From assembly GCF_018446385.1 (NCBI RefSeq), contig NC_055992.1, forward strand, positions 97,730,947 to 97,794,946: a stretch of 64,000 nucleotides of DNA, read 5' to 3'. Below are positions 49,701 to 61,113 of this stretch, in pieces; position 1 is the stretch's first letter, and every line of letters starts with the position of its first letter. Source of the DNA: Zingiber officinale (lineage: Eukaryota > Streptophyta > Magnoliopsida > Zingiberales > Zingiberaceae). The translations under genes and the position numbers were made by a program. The notes under the pieces were generated by a model. It ran no database searches. It worked only from the letters and a program-made list of their open reading frames with translations, and was not told the DNA's origin.

Positions 49701-50084
49701 ATAGTGGATGCTATTGCCGTAAGGCGAAGTGACCTATCAGCACAAGCAATCAACAGATCGATCGATTAAACACACCGAAGGTCCTCAGAGCAAGCCGATC
49801 CAGAACAAGAGATCAATTGAAGTCAAGAGGGCCGTTACCCTGACGGTAATTTTGTGGGACTCGGGGAGAGGGGTGGATTCGTAGGGGTTAACGACGGAGT
49901 ACTTGCCAACTGCCATGGAATGGAGCTTGATGTCTTCGGAGACGCACTTGGTGTGGCCCGATTCGAGCTCGAACCGCAGCGCGCAGGCGGGCCGCGCGAG
50001 GAGGAGAGACACCACCGCGAGGGCGAGCGCGAAAGCGCAGAGGCCGGCGGAGCATCTCCTTCCCCGTGTCGCTCGCTCTCCCAT
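46781..50084 (-). CDS. p24 family cargo receptor, delta subfamily
   Basis: p24 proteins cycle between ER and Golgi in COPI/COPII vesicles and help sort cargo such as GPI-anchored proteins. Four exons: 49839-50084, 49524-49733, 47242-47318 and 46781-46925, total 678 nt, 225 residues. A signal peptide (LCAFALALAVVSLLLARPAC) leads to RFELESGHTKCVSEDI at the start of the GOLD domain. The two GOLD cysteines are in TKCVSED and YLACLW. A coiled coil (MELELKKLEDTVKSIHDEM) and one membrane helix near the end follow. The tail FFERKKLL has the diaromatic plus dilysine COPI signals usual for the delta class. The start was taken at MGERATRG; an in-frame ATG 17 codons earlier gives an unusual charged leader. 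Intron 2 is about 2.2 kb with no gene in it. Confidence 0.92.
47334..47357. repeat. (AAT)n microsatellite in a p24 intron
   Basis: About eight ATA/AAT triplets next to the exon 3 acceptor. Confidence 0.85.
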
Positions 50085-50390
50085 CTCGCTTTCTTTCCGC
50101 TCTTTCCCTTTTCCCTTGAGATCGAAGAGGAACACGACGGAGACCGAAAGGGCTTGGTCGCAGGGATCGACAGATACGGAAACACCGGCGGCTGATCGAA
50201 ACAGACGATTTAATTAATTAATTAATGACAGACAATTACATTTCTGACCCTCCAAGTTATCATATTTTTAAAATCTACCAGTTAAAATGTAGCAATGATG
50301 ATTACATTGTCCGTCTGGATTTTTTTTCCCCGATAAAATATCCGTCTAGATAATATTATATGAAAAGGGATAAAAATTAACGGTAAATTA

Positions 50391-51136
50391 GAGAAAAATC
50401 TCCAATGGTAATCATAACTTTGCATGCAATTCCCATGCCTAAGAAACTTTGTTTCCACTCCCTGCATGCCAAGTATTACTTGTTTCAATTCCCTCATGCA
50501 AATATTGATACCTAAATTGCCCCTCAGATTTTTTAGGTACAAAAAGTCCAAAATTGAGTATAAAAAGTCTGAAAACGAGTATAATTCTTCTTAAAATCAG
50601 TACTTTATATTAAAAATCGAGTATATTTTCTATCAAAATTGTCCCTCTTATTTTTTAGGTATAAAAAGTCTAAAAATAAGTATAATTCTTGTTAAATTCA
50701 GCACTTTACACTATAATCTAGTACTTTATACTAGGATCGAGTATATTTTCTATTGAAATTAACCCATATTTTTTAGGTACAAAAAGTCAAAAATTGAGTA
50801 CAAAAAGTCCGAAAATGAGTATAATTCTTCTTAAAATCAGTACTTTATATTAAAAATCGAGTATATTTTCTATTAAATTCAGCACATTAAACTAAAACGA
50901 GTATATTTTGAGGTGAAAAAAAGAATCGTACTCAATTTAATAGAAAATATACTAGATTCTAATTTAATATACTGAATTTAAGAGGATTTATACTGATTTT
51001 TAGACTTTTGTACCTAAAAATATCATGGGCAATTAGGTAAATATGTTTGACTGGAGAGTGAAAAGGAAGTTTTTCATGGATGGGGACTGCATGCAAAATT
51101 GAGTTTACCAATGGGGAGTGCAGGCAAATTTACCCA
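50391..51136. mobile_element. Foldback element with long inverted ends
   Basis: The left 200 or so bases (CCAATGGTAA...TTTGCATGCA...TTTTTTAGGTACAAAAAGTC) recur inverted on the right. TAAATTA borders both sides (50384-50390 and 51137-51143), possibly the core of a 9-bp duplication. The centre is AT-rich units of GAGTATATTTTCTAT. It has no frames. It is probably a Mutator-type or other MITE. Confidence 0.6.
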
Positions 51137-51224
51137 TAAATTAAAGACAACCTAATGAGTTATTATCATTATCTTTATATAATTGAGAAATTGTATGACA
51201 TTATACTTTTTTAAGGCTATGAGA

Positions 51225-51677
51225 TAGGGATGGCAATTTTCCCCGCGGATTTGGGGCCCACGGGGAAAACCCGAAATGAGGATGGGAATCCCTGATTTTT
51301 CGGGGATGGGGCGAGTATGGGAATACTATCTCCATCCCCGAATCCGTCCCGATTATTATTATTATTATTATTATTAAATAATAATATAATTTTTTTAAAA
51401 AATATTAATAATAGTGTTAATATTAATATTAAAATTTTTGAAAATATTAATAATAATAATATTATTGATATTGATATTAATATTAATATTATCATTAATA
51501 ATTATTATTAAATAATAATAATAATATAAATTAAATTTAGAAATTGGGCGGGGATGGGAAATCCCCGAACCCGTGGGTTCAGGTTCGGGGAATCCCTGAA
51601 CCCGAAAAAATGAGAACGGGGCGGGGATGGGAATGACATACCCGCCCCCGCCCCGCCCCGCCCCATTGTCATCCCTA
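51225..51677. mobile_element. hAT-like MITE with perfect 8-bp target duplication
   Basis: It starts TAGGGATGGCAAT and ends ATTGTCATCCCTA, an inverted pair with one mismatch. CTATGAGA flanks it at 51217-51224 and 51678-51685. The arms are rich in GGGGATGGG/CCCCG. The centre is a long (ATT)n/(AAT)n tract that gives only low-complexity Ile/Asn frames. Confidence 0.9.
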
Positions 51678-52390
51678 CTATGAGATTATTTTATGTTTGA
51701 GATAAGAGTGATGTTGTTAAAACCTTATGTATGAATTTATCCATTTGGAGTAAGTTTAATTATTTGGGGAAAATGAGAATTGCCCCTGTTTTTTAATTAA
51801 GATTAATCATCGTGTGCCGAAATTATATTAATTAAAGTATTTTAGTATTAAAATATTAAAATAGAGTCATTAGTAGAATTATTAGGGTAAAATACTTGAC
51901 TTTTAAAAATCTAAATTATTTAGCTCTTTGAAAATCCGAATTGTTTAGATTTTCGCCCTTACGACTTTCCTATGAAAAAAATAATTTAATTTAATATTAT
52001 CCTTATCTTAATAAAAGAAATTAAGAAAAGTATATTTTTTTAGTATATTTTTTAATATTATCGGCCTAAAATATTTATAGAAGCTTTTTTGATCATAGTG
52101 TTGTCAATTCTAAGATGTGAGACTAAAGAGAACTATATTTTTTTATATAAAACAACCAGAGAAAATTAATGATGAGAAAAATTCATAATAATATGCCGCA
52201 ACCGAGTCTCGAACTCTAGATCACTGATTGTTTCACTTGTAGAATTACTAATAAACCTTGGAATTATTTTTAGTGTGAATAGAAAAAATGATATTAACGT
52301 AAATTCATTTTAGGTTTCACCTTAGTTAGTAAAAGGGGGAAGATTTTTAATAAAATAGTAAGATGTTCCATCAGCCTCCTATATAAAATA
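51678..52390. other. Intergenic DNA with a tRNA-like relic
   Basis: AT-rich. On the - strand at about 52200-52262 a B-box-like GAGTTCGAGACTCGG follows an A-box-like stretch, a likely SINE relic. No gene. Confidence 0.4.
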
Positions 52391-53110
52391 GGGTGAATTA
52401 CATTTTACCCCTTGAGGTTTGGTTAAAGTACGAAACAACCCTCATGATTTCAAAAATAACAAAAAAACCCCTGAGATTTGGCTAAAGTAACAAAAAAAAC
52501 TCCTTGGCTAGTCGGCGATAGTAATCAACCGGCAAAGATAACAAAAAAAGATATATATACCTCTGCGTTTCAGCGGAAAAAAATAGTAAAAACAGTTGAA
52601 AATTAACTAAAGTAAAAAATTACTGCAGCTTGATAGAGTAATTCCACTGATCGATTGTGTAAACCTTAAACCCACAAAGCCAGAATATCTTTGATTACAA
52701 ATTCCTTACCGAAATGTATCTATTGCAAAAATCCGTTCTCGTCTTATGCTCCAAACCACAACCCGCCGTTCTCCACGTCTTATGCTCCCAACCAGACTCC
52801 TCTTTCCCACATTTTGTTTCTTTTACTATAAAGAATTATCGATCAGTGAAATGACTCTCTCAAGCTGCATTAATTTTTTACTTTAGTTAATTTCCAGCTG
52901 CTTCAGGTAATTTTTTACCTTTTTTTCCGCTGAAATGCAGGGGTATATATGTCTTTTTCTTAACTTTGTCGGTTGACTACTATCGTCGACCAGTCAAGGG
53001 TTTTTTTTTGTTATGTTAGCCAAACCTCAAGGGCTTTTTTGTTACTTTTGAAACCACGAGAGTTATTTCATACTTTAACCAAACCTCAGGGGGTAAAATG
53101 TAATTCACCC
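52391..53110. mobile_element. Mutator-like element with 270-bp inverted ends
   Basis: The first and last roughly 270 bp are imperfect inverted repeats beginning GGGTGAATTACATTTTACCC. TATAAAATA is duplicated at 52382-52390 and 53111-53119, a 9-bp target duplication typical of MULEs. The central 52660-52840 is unlike the arms. One frame there reads LPKCIYCKNPFSSYAPN followed by a second SYAPNQTP, which looks like coding DNA. No transposase is present. Confidence 0.85.
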
Positions 53111-53179
53111 TATAAAATAACATAATTGCCCTACTATATAAAATAACATAGTTACCCTATCGTATACTTATCATATATT

Positions 53180-53953
53180 TAGAGTGGTTAAACGGGTTGA
53201 TCCATGATGGAATAGGTTGATATATACTGGGCTAATTATTTGATAGGATGGGACGGACTGAACCATCAACTTAGTGGATTGAAAAATCTTCAAAGCCAGT
53301 CCAACCCAACCCAAGTAGGTTACGAGTTATATAGGTTAACTCATGAACTCGTCAAAAAAAACAAATAAAAATAAAAAATATATATAGAAATTATTAAAAA
53401 TTTTAAGTTTGAATTATACATAGAATTCTATTTTACTATTGTCATTATAATTTGTATTACTAATAACATTCACAAACGCAAACAATTGTGCTTGGATCAT
53501 CAATTGTTATTTTCTAAGATTATATAGTTAGTGATTCTAATGTTTTTCAGTGTAAAAAATTTATGATATACTTCCTAGTTAAAGTAAGTAATAGTGGATA
53601 TGGGATAGAAAGAAGGGTGTAGCTTGTGGGCTAGTCGCATGGTACTAGAGCCGTTTGCTAGGTCAGGAAACCTTTGAGTAGGAGGTACGTTCATCTGATT
53701 CTGCACGAGAGAAGCAAGTATATTTTGTCCAATTTTAAGCATATTAATTTTTAAAAAGGTATAAAAAATAATTTTGCATATGAATTTCAAATTTATTTTT
53801 TCCTCGATCCTTAACGCAAGCTCATCAAGAGCTAGGTAGGTTAGTCCATTTAGACTCATCTTTAAATGGATTGATAAAATTTTAATTCAATCTATTTAAA
53901 TTATTTAACGAGATGAGTCAATCCGATGAATCCAACCTAAATTAATAACTCTA
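53180..53953. mobile_element. Non-autonomous hAT-like element, intact relative of 9869-17415
   Basis: Ends are TAGAGTGGTTAAACGGGTTG and, inward from the right, TAGAGTTATTAATTTAGG. Flanks CATATATT and CTCATATT agree at 6 of 8 positions. It shares the GTTAACTCATGAACTCGTC-like and CATCTTTAAATGGATTGATA blocks with the copy at 9869/17415. No transposase frame. Confidence 0.65.
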
Positions 53954-55880
53954 CTCATATTATTAACTTTTGTCATCTCGTCTCATCAATCAGTTGTATG
54001 ATAAAGATAAATTTATATTGTGATGATTACTATTTCATAGATGTTACGGTATAAATATTATTGAACAAAATAAATTTATATTGTAACAATTATAAAATTA
54101 TAATTATTATAATATTATAATAACTATAATTCATAGTTGTGTAAATATTATTAATAAAATAAATATGTATTATAATAATTATATAAAATCATAACGGTTA
54201 CCATATAAGTATTATTGAACAAGTTAAAAATCAATCTGGTGCTATATTTAAGGCATGTGATGATAATGTCAAATATTGTATTTGAAGATGTCCTTTTAAT
54301 TAAAAATAAAAAAGAGCATTCATCCCAAAAAGGGTGCTCTTTATCTTTGCCGATTATCTTTCGTATGAAGTTTTAAATTTGGAGGAGTATAAAAATCAAT
54401 GTTACAAAAGGTGGAATCGTCATCTTAGCGATCCCCTGGGTCTGGCCCCATAGATATACAGAGGGGGTAAATCATGATTAAGCTGGGCAGGAGGAGTGAT
54501 TGAGGATCGAGTGGAATTTAAAGCGCAGCAAACCGAGATTTTTTAAAAATCAATGTGCGACAAGAGCGTGCGACATGGATGCATCCATATGATGTAAATT
54601 TATCATCTAGATATCACCTTACGGCATCTCTAATGCGAGTTTTTTTTAAAGAGCTTGGTAAAATGAAAAAGTTGAAGAAAAAAAAAAAAACTCAAAAAGC
54701 TTTAATTATTATGAATGCAAAGTTTGAAATTTATAATTTTGATAGTGAAATTTTAAACTTATTTTTTTATCTTAAAATTAACAACATGACATGAGTGGGA
54801 TCAATTAATGATATAAAAAAAGTTGATAAATAAGATCCATAAAAAAATTTATACGGAGATTTTTTTTTATTACGGAGAGAGTGATAAGTTTTCATGTTTT
54901 TATCACTATAAGGAAAACAATGATAAGCGATCAAAATTTCAATCATTAAATGCACTTATCAGTTGCAAATTTTTTGGTTACTAACCTACGAAATTTAATT
55001 TCCGTCGTTAAAATTATCAATGACATAATTAAATTTTTTACAACACCTTTCTATTTAAGAGATTTCAATCCTATTTACATTCAACCAAAAACTAGTACAT
55101 TTATCATTATCACATATCATCATCTCATTTTGTAGCAAGTATAATACGATATGTTATTAAAAAAATAAACATATGATTCAAACTATACTACATTTTCAAT
55201 TTTGAAATAATTATACTCATATATAAATCTAAAGTTAAAAATACTTATCATAAAATATAAAAATTGATCAACACAAGTTTAACATTCTTTAAAAGAATAT
55301 ATACCTTAATGATAGAATATACTATCAAATCTAATTTTTCAAGTACTAACATTTTATCTATATTATTCCTGAAAAAATATAATACAATTAGAGTTACATA
55401 TAATATCAAAATTAACAAAATTATTTTTTGTACTTTATGAGTGAAACAAAAAAATTAAGTTGAAGGTCAACACACCTCAGAAGAACTGTTGTTATTATGA
55501 GCTACTTATTATAAGTGTTTAGGTCTTAAGTCTCCTATGGGTTAAAACCATGCGGTGTTTGAAAATTTGAACTTTAGCAAGATATAAATTCTTACATTTG
55601 TCACTCCACTAACATCTTGACCTTATCTTGAATCAATTGCTCACTATTAACTCAAGATTACTTTAATATTGTAGCCAAATCCCTCAATTTTTTATTTTTC
55701 TTATATTAACGCTTCCACTCGAGTAGATGAAGAACTAAAGCAACCCCTGACCTAAGAAGTCATCGCATGATCATATACAACTTTTGTTGGACAATCTGTT
55801 GTCGGAGATATTGGGGAATTAATTGAATTGAAATTACACAAAATCAATTCTAACTTATCTATCGAGATGACCTGAGCTAA
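53954..55880. other. AT-rich intergenic DNA
   Basis: Low-complexity TTATAATAATT-like stretches at 54000-54200. No gene, RNA or clear transposon end was recognised. Confidence 0.4.
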
Positions 55881-57389
55881 TAATCTCAGGCTATCATCGG
55901 AAGCTTATTTATGCTAATTGCTAAGGCAGACAGAGCACCGAGTTCGAGCAGTAAAGTCTGAGCAGGCGAAGCGACCGACGGGCGAAGCGGCGGAACGGGT
56001 GAAGGGACCGAGGCCTGCGATGGTCGTAGTTTTCTTGAAACAGATTCGCTCCACCTCCGGTTGTGCTTCAAAGTTTCCTCGGGTCGTATGTTTCCCAGGA
56101 TACAACGACAAAACCACGAACATGACCAAGAACTGGTTGTTCGTGGCGAATTGAGAATGCACTTGAGTGCTATCACGAGTAGTTCAGTCGAGCGGATGCA
56201 CGACTGAGAGCAGAATCGGGGAACGAAGGTGGAGGAATTCTCTTGCTTTCGCTTCTCTCTTTGCTCAAGATCCAACCTCCTTATACAGGAGCTCTCACCT
56301 TATCTACAATAAATGATCAAATTATGATCATTTAATGCTGTGTTTAATATCGTCATTAATGGGTTTAATGCCTTCATTAATGTCAAAACGTGATAAAATC
56401 ATTATTAATTAGTTTAATGTCGCCATTAATATTGAGACGTTACGAAATCACCATTAATGAGTTTAATACCACCATTAATATTGAGACATTACGGAATCAC
56501 CATTAATTTCACATTAATATTTCCATTATACTCTTGAGCATATAGCAAAAAGAGATTCAAGTGACAATATGTTGGTTTATTTTTTTGGACAAATTTTGTC
56601 GCGACCGGTTCGTCATTCGACATGCATAGGTCGTGCTCGCACACAAGTCAACCTTGGTTCAGTACAATTCGGGCCTTGGATTTGCACCCACCCCTGCGCA
56701 CTCATGTATGAGAGTGTCTCTCCCCATGCATATGTTTATAACATCAATGTATGTGTCATATTTTAAACCAATAATAAAGCCAAGAGACTTCTAATGTGAG
56801 ACTAAACCCATGTACAATAGAGTCTCTTCGTCTCCACCTCTTTATTTCATTCACATTTCGAACATGAATGGAAAATAGGGTATATGATAGCATTCAACAG
56901 TTGAGTCAAATATAGGATAGGTAGGTTTTATCCTTTGAACCTTCCCTTATGAAGATCTATTTGCTTACTGGTTGATAGTAGATGTGATGTCTTTGAACTA
57001 TTCTGTCGTCTGTGTAAGCATTGACTTATCTCACCCAAGACTCTCCCTGATACAACTCAGTTCTCATTAGTGTGTTCATTCTTGACCATGAACACGCCTG
57101 ATTCTGTGAGAAACTCTAAGAATTGTACCTCCAATTCTCTTCGAAGCAGCTTCACTTCTTTCTTACATAGGCGATCCCTCGAGAGTAGCCATCTACTCTT
57201 CTTGATCATTAAAAGTCGTATGCATAACCTGCATCCTTCACTGATTCATTGGGTCATTCTCCCATAGTATGTCTAGTCAGTGCAGATTAGTTGTCCCTTT
57301 GAATCTAGTTCTTGAGATCTCCAGTCAGCATAGGTTGAGTGTCCTCTGCACTGATCGCTGACAATGGCTTCAAGCCCATTCCTCACTGA
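55881..57389 (-). mobile_element. Probable LTR and 3' part of a copia element
   Basis: This lies downstream, on the - strand, of the RNase H fragment at 57390-57801. It includes GC-rich DNA at 55915-56280 and a tandem unit built on AATGGGTTTAATGCCTTCAT (about 56330-56510, degenerate). The continuation is inferred from position. No LTR pair was identified. Confidence 0.35.
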
Positions 57390-57801
57390 TTGCTGACAAC
57401 GACATCAAGCTCCAACTAACTCTCGATTTAATCCTTTGGTTAGCGGATCCGCTAGGTTATCCTTTGACCTCACATAGTCAACAGTGATAACTCCCGTTAA
57501 GAGTAGTTGTCTAATGGTATTATATCTATGACGTATAGGTCTAGACTTACCATTATACAGATGACTCTATGTCCGACTGATTGCTGATTAACTGTCGTAA
57601 TGTATGCAAATTACTGACACAGGTTTCGGCCATTGTGGAATATTTTCTAAAAATTGTCGTAGTCATTCAGCCTCTTCACCACATTTGTCAAGAGATACAA
57701 ATTCATATTCCATCATGAATCTAGTTATTACGGGTTGCTTGGAAAATTTTCAAGAAATGGTTTCACCTCCCAGAGTGAATATATATCCACTCGTAGACTT
57801 A
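57390..57801 (-). pseudogene. Ty1/copia RNase H fragment
   Basis: On the - strand the sequence encodes pieces like YTSGYIFTLGGE, EAE-LRQFLENIPQWPKPV and VDYVRSKDNLADPLTKGLN, the conserved RNase H end of copia pol. It is related to, but not the same as, the element at 25557. The rest of pol is absent because a MITE and other DNA lie on its upstream side. Old and broken. Confidence 0.75.
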
Positions 57802-58014
57802 GGGGGTGCTTGGTTCGGGTAAGGGAATGGGAAAGGATATGAGAATGATTGCAAATATTAATGAAATGGGAATAATACCCATACCCCTCATATTACTCAG
57901 GAATGGCTCATTCCTCTATTTAGAGGAATGAATCCGTGGGTCCCACCTTCATTTCCCCAAACCAAGCACAAGTTTCATTCCATTCCCATTCCAAACCCTC
58001 AAACAAGCAGCCCC
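57802..58014. mobile_element. PIF/Harbinger (Tourist-like) MITE
   Basis: A 213-bp element starts GGGGGTGCTTGGTTCGGG and ends AAACAAGCAGCCCC, an imperfect inverted pair, with TTA duplicated at 57799-57801 and 58015-58017. Size, termini and 3-bp TTA duplication fit Tourist-like MITEs. It sits at the edge of the copia fragment. Confidence 0.85.
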
Positions 58015-58127
58015 TTAGAGTCTTTTATATCAGATATTCAACTTGCATCATTATATCCTTTGATCACAGCAAAATATCTCATATAGTACAGATCATATTC
58101 ATGAGTATACCTTAAGTACATCAGTTG

Positions 58128-58128
<1 letters not shown>

Positions 58129-58175
<47 letters not shown>
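58129..58175. repeat. (TA)n microsatellite
   Basis: About 23 TA units in a row. Confidence 0.95.
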
Positions 58176-58178
<3 letters not shown>

Positions 58179-60203
58179 AATTAAAATGATTTAAAAATGG
58201 ATATAATGAGTACATTTATTTAGGAAAATAAGTTTATATTGGTGTGAAATTAAGAGGAAAATAGATTTATATAAATTTATAAAATTTACTGAAATTTTCT
58301 AGATTTTTAAAGAAGCCCTTTTATATTTTATGGAGATAAAGGGGTAAAAAGGAAAGCATTAAGTTGGGAGTTATATAAACCCTAAGTTTATTTGCCCTAA
58401 AACCTCTGCCGATCCACCTCAACTCTCCGACCCGAATCGCCGCCAGCCCTAGCTATCTCTCAGCTTCGCTGACGGCCACCACGACGGTATGACGCCGGTC
58501 GCGAGGAGCCTAGCTCCATCGTTGACCCTCTTCGGCCATGAGCTATAGGCAGCATGCCTCTTCTTCCTCCTCCCCATCCTTTCAAATCGGTCGAGCTTAG
58601 CCAGGCGCCGACACAGCCAAGCCCTAGCCCCTCTTCATCACTCCTCCAGTACTCTCCTTCCAACATTGGATTGCTCTTCTGAACTGCAGGGAAAAAGGCA
58701 AGTATAATCCCTCCTGTAGGTATGGGTTTCGGGAAAAGGAATAGGAGTAGGCGGATAAACAGTTTTCTTTAATGAAGTCCGCTAGTTCTTCATGAAGTTT
58801 TCGTGTTGGCTTTCGGTTCCAGATTTGGGGAGGTTGCAATTATTTCTTTTCTAATGTTGTTTCATTCTTCTGTAGTGGATTTTAATTGCTAGAATAGATT
58901 TGAGAGCTTGTAATCGGTTGTGGGATTTGAGCTGATGTTATTCTTGGTTCTTCCAATGGCTGTGGTTTTTGGTGAACCAATTTAGTAGGCTGGAATGTGA
59001 TTTCAATGGGGGTTTCGTTTCTTTTGATAGTTGCGGATTTGTTAGGATAGATCTAAGGGTTGTGAATCGATCTTGATGTAGTTTTTGTTCGGCAAGACAA
59101 CTTTGGATTTCTGGGCAGATTTGTAGATTTTGAATCAACCTTGATATTGTTTTGGTTTTGGCAGATAGCCTTGAATTCTGGATAGATTTGGAAGATTGTG
59201 AGACGATTTCGATGTTGGTTCTATTTTGGCATGCTAGTCTCGGATTTTTAGATGGACTTAGGGATTGAGAATCGAATTTGATGTTGTTCTTCTTCATGTA
59301 AGTTTGGGATTTCTAGATAGATTTGGAGGTTGGGAATGAATTTTAATGTTGTATTGTTTCTTCAAGATTGTTAAAACATTGTGACAGATTTGGTGGTGTG
59401 TTTTGGTGTTATGTCGCGTTCATGCTATTTGTGATGATTATGGTTTTCTGGACGTTGGAAGTGGCGAATTGGTTTGTGGTGTACATGTTCATTGTGTTGA
59501 TGTAGCATTGTTTCTTTATGAAACTTATTTGCGGAAATTGGAGATAGATATAGTTTAAATAGTTATTTTCTTTACTTCCCATTACTTCTTTAAGATATTT
59601 AAACTGCATATACATTACATGAAATTCTAAATTACTGAAATTGGAGATTGATATAGTTTAAATAGCTATTTTCTTTTATTCTCATTACTTCTTTAAGATA
59701 TTTAAACTGCATATACATTACATGAAGTTCTAAGTAGACCTTTTTAATGAATGACAGTAAAGGAAATGTGCATGTATAGTTGTGTGATAAGGTGTAATTG
59801 AGTATGAATTTCGTATAAGGGTAATTAGATGAACATGATCATAAGTGATGACAATACGGGAGTGGTGCCCTAGGACGAGCTCCAGGGAAGGCCCTTCCAA
59901 ACATGAATGATAAATAAATATGGAATGACTATGGATGAATGATTTATGCTCTCCAAATAGGTACCTTTCAACGGATCATGAATAAAGACCAAATGATGGG
60001 CTCTGATAAAGGTTGCCACCATTGCATCATGTTTATCCCTATTATGTTATGTTGAAGTTTCTTTTGTGAATGTAGGACCATGATCAATGTTTTCTGTTCA
60101 TAACTCATATTTTGATATGCTTAAGTTTACTTTGAGGTAGAGTAGGCTTCCTCCCTTGCTAACTTATGCATTGTTCTTTTCCTTGTTTCCTTAATGTGTA
60201 AGT
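58176..60203. other. Unassigned DNA, possibly LTR-derived
   Basis: TTATATAAACCCTAAG near 58370-58385 followed by GC-rich leader-like DNA suggests a promoter, of an LTR or a lost gene. At 58960-59360 a degenerate unit built on GATTTTGATGTTGTT-GG repeats. At 59540-59720 a roughly 120-bp block is duplicated (TATAGTTTAAATAG...TTTAAACTGCATATACATTA). No coding domain. Confidence 0.35.
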
Positions 60204-61113
60204 TGTTGGTGCAGCGAGACCGGCAAGAGGGAGGTGAATTGCCTAAAAAATAAAGTATATCCTCCTCAAGTCTTTCAACTCAAAAATGCAACACTAATAA
60301 AATAAAAAGCAGAAAATAAAAGAGGAGACAGAATTTTGACTTGTTTACAACCAAGACGGTTGTTAATCTAAGGCGGTCGAACAACTCTACTAGAATATCT
60401 CCTTTACTGTAGGCGGAGAAGCCTTCTTTACACACATAGAATGTTTAGAGGTTGCTAGGAACTTAATACGAAGTTGAATGCTTGATTGATATCTATTTCC
60501 TAGCTCCAGGGGTCTTTATATAGCTCCTGGAAAGTCTATCTCGAGGGTCCAAGGCGCCTCCAACAGGGGTTCAAGGCGCCTCTAATAGTTTGATCAGATA
60601 AAACTTTATTCGAATCTAAACGACAACTTTGGCTGGGTCTGAGGCGCCTCAAACTGGTTTGAGGCACCTTCAAGGTGATGGAGGCGCCTCGAACTGGTCT
60701 GAGGCGCCTCGGACTGCATGGTATAAATACTGCATGGTATAAATAGTTTCCAACTTCTCTTTTTCCTCTTCTTCCGAAGCTCCGATCGCTTGGTTGATTT
60801 CGGCCAACCGAAATAGGGCTCATTCTAACTCAATTTCGGTCTTCTTCTCGAGCAGTCTTCCATCTCGTCTTTACGTCCCTCGAACGTCGTACACGTTTTT
60901 CTCGCCCACCAGTGTACTCTTCCGCAGCTCTCTCATCCTTCGGACGCACCGAGCCCGTCAGCTCCCTTCCCGTATCGTCCTTCTCGCTAGTTGCGTCTTC
61001 CGCTCGACTTCCTGTGCTCCTAAGCTCCTGCACACTTAGACACAGGGATCAAATAACAAGCAGGACCTAACCTAACTTGGTTGATTACATCAAAATACCC
61101 ACGGGGTCCAACA
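60204..61113 (-). repeat. LTR (element 3' copy)
   Basis: 910 bp, TG...CA bounded. Shares CACACTTAGACACA-GGATCAA and CTCGAGCAGTCTTCC-like blocks with the LTRs of the 22226-25306 element. Confidence 0.85.

Noticed and set aside
49854-50217. Two + strand frames over 100 codons
   Set aside because: Antisense shadows of p24 exon 1.
51217-51511. Ile/Asn-rich frames on both strands
   Set aside because: Direct translation of the (ATT)n core of a MITE.
56569-57267. Small + strand frames near the copia fragment
   Set aside because: They lie opposite the - strand element and show no domain.
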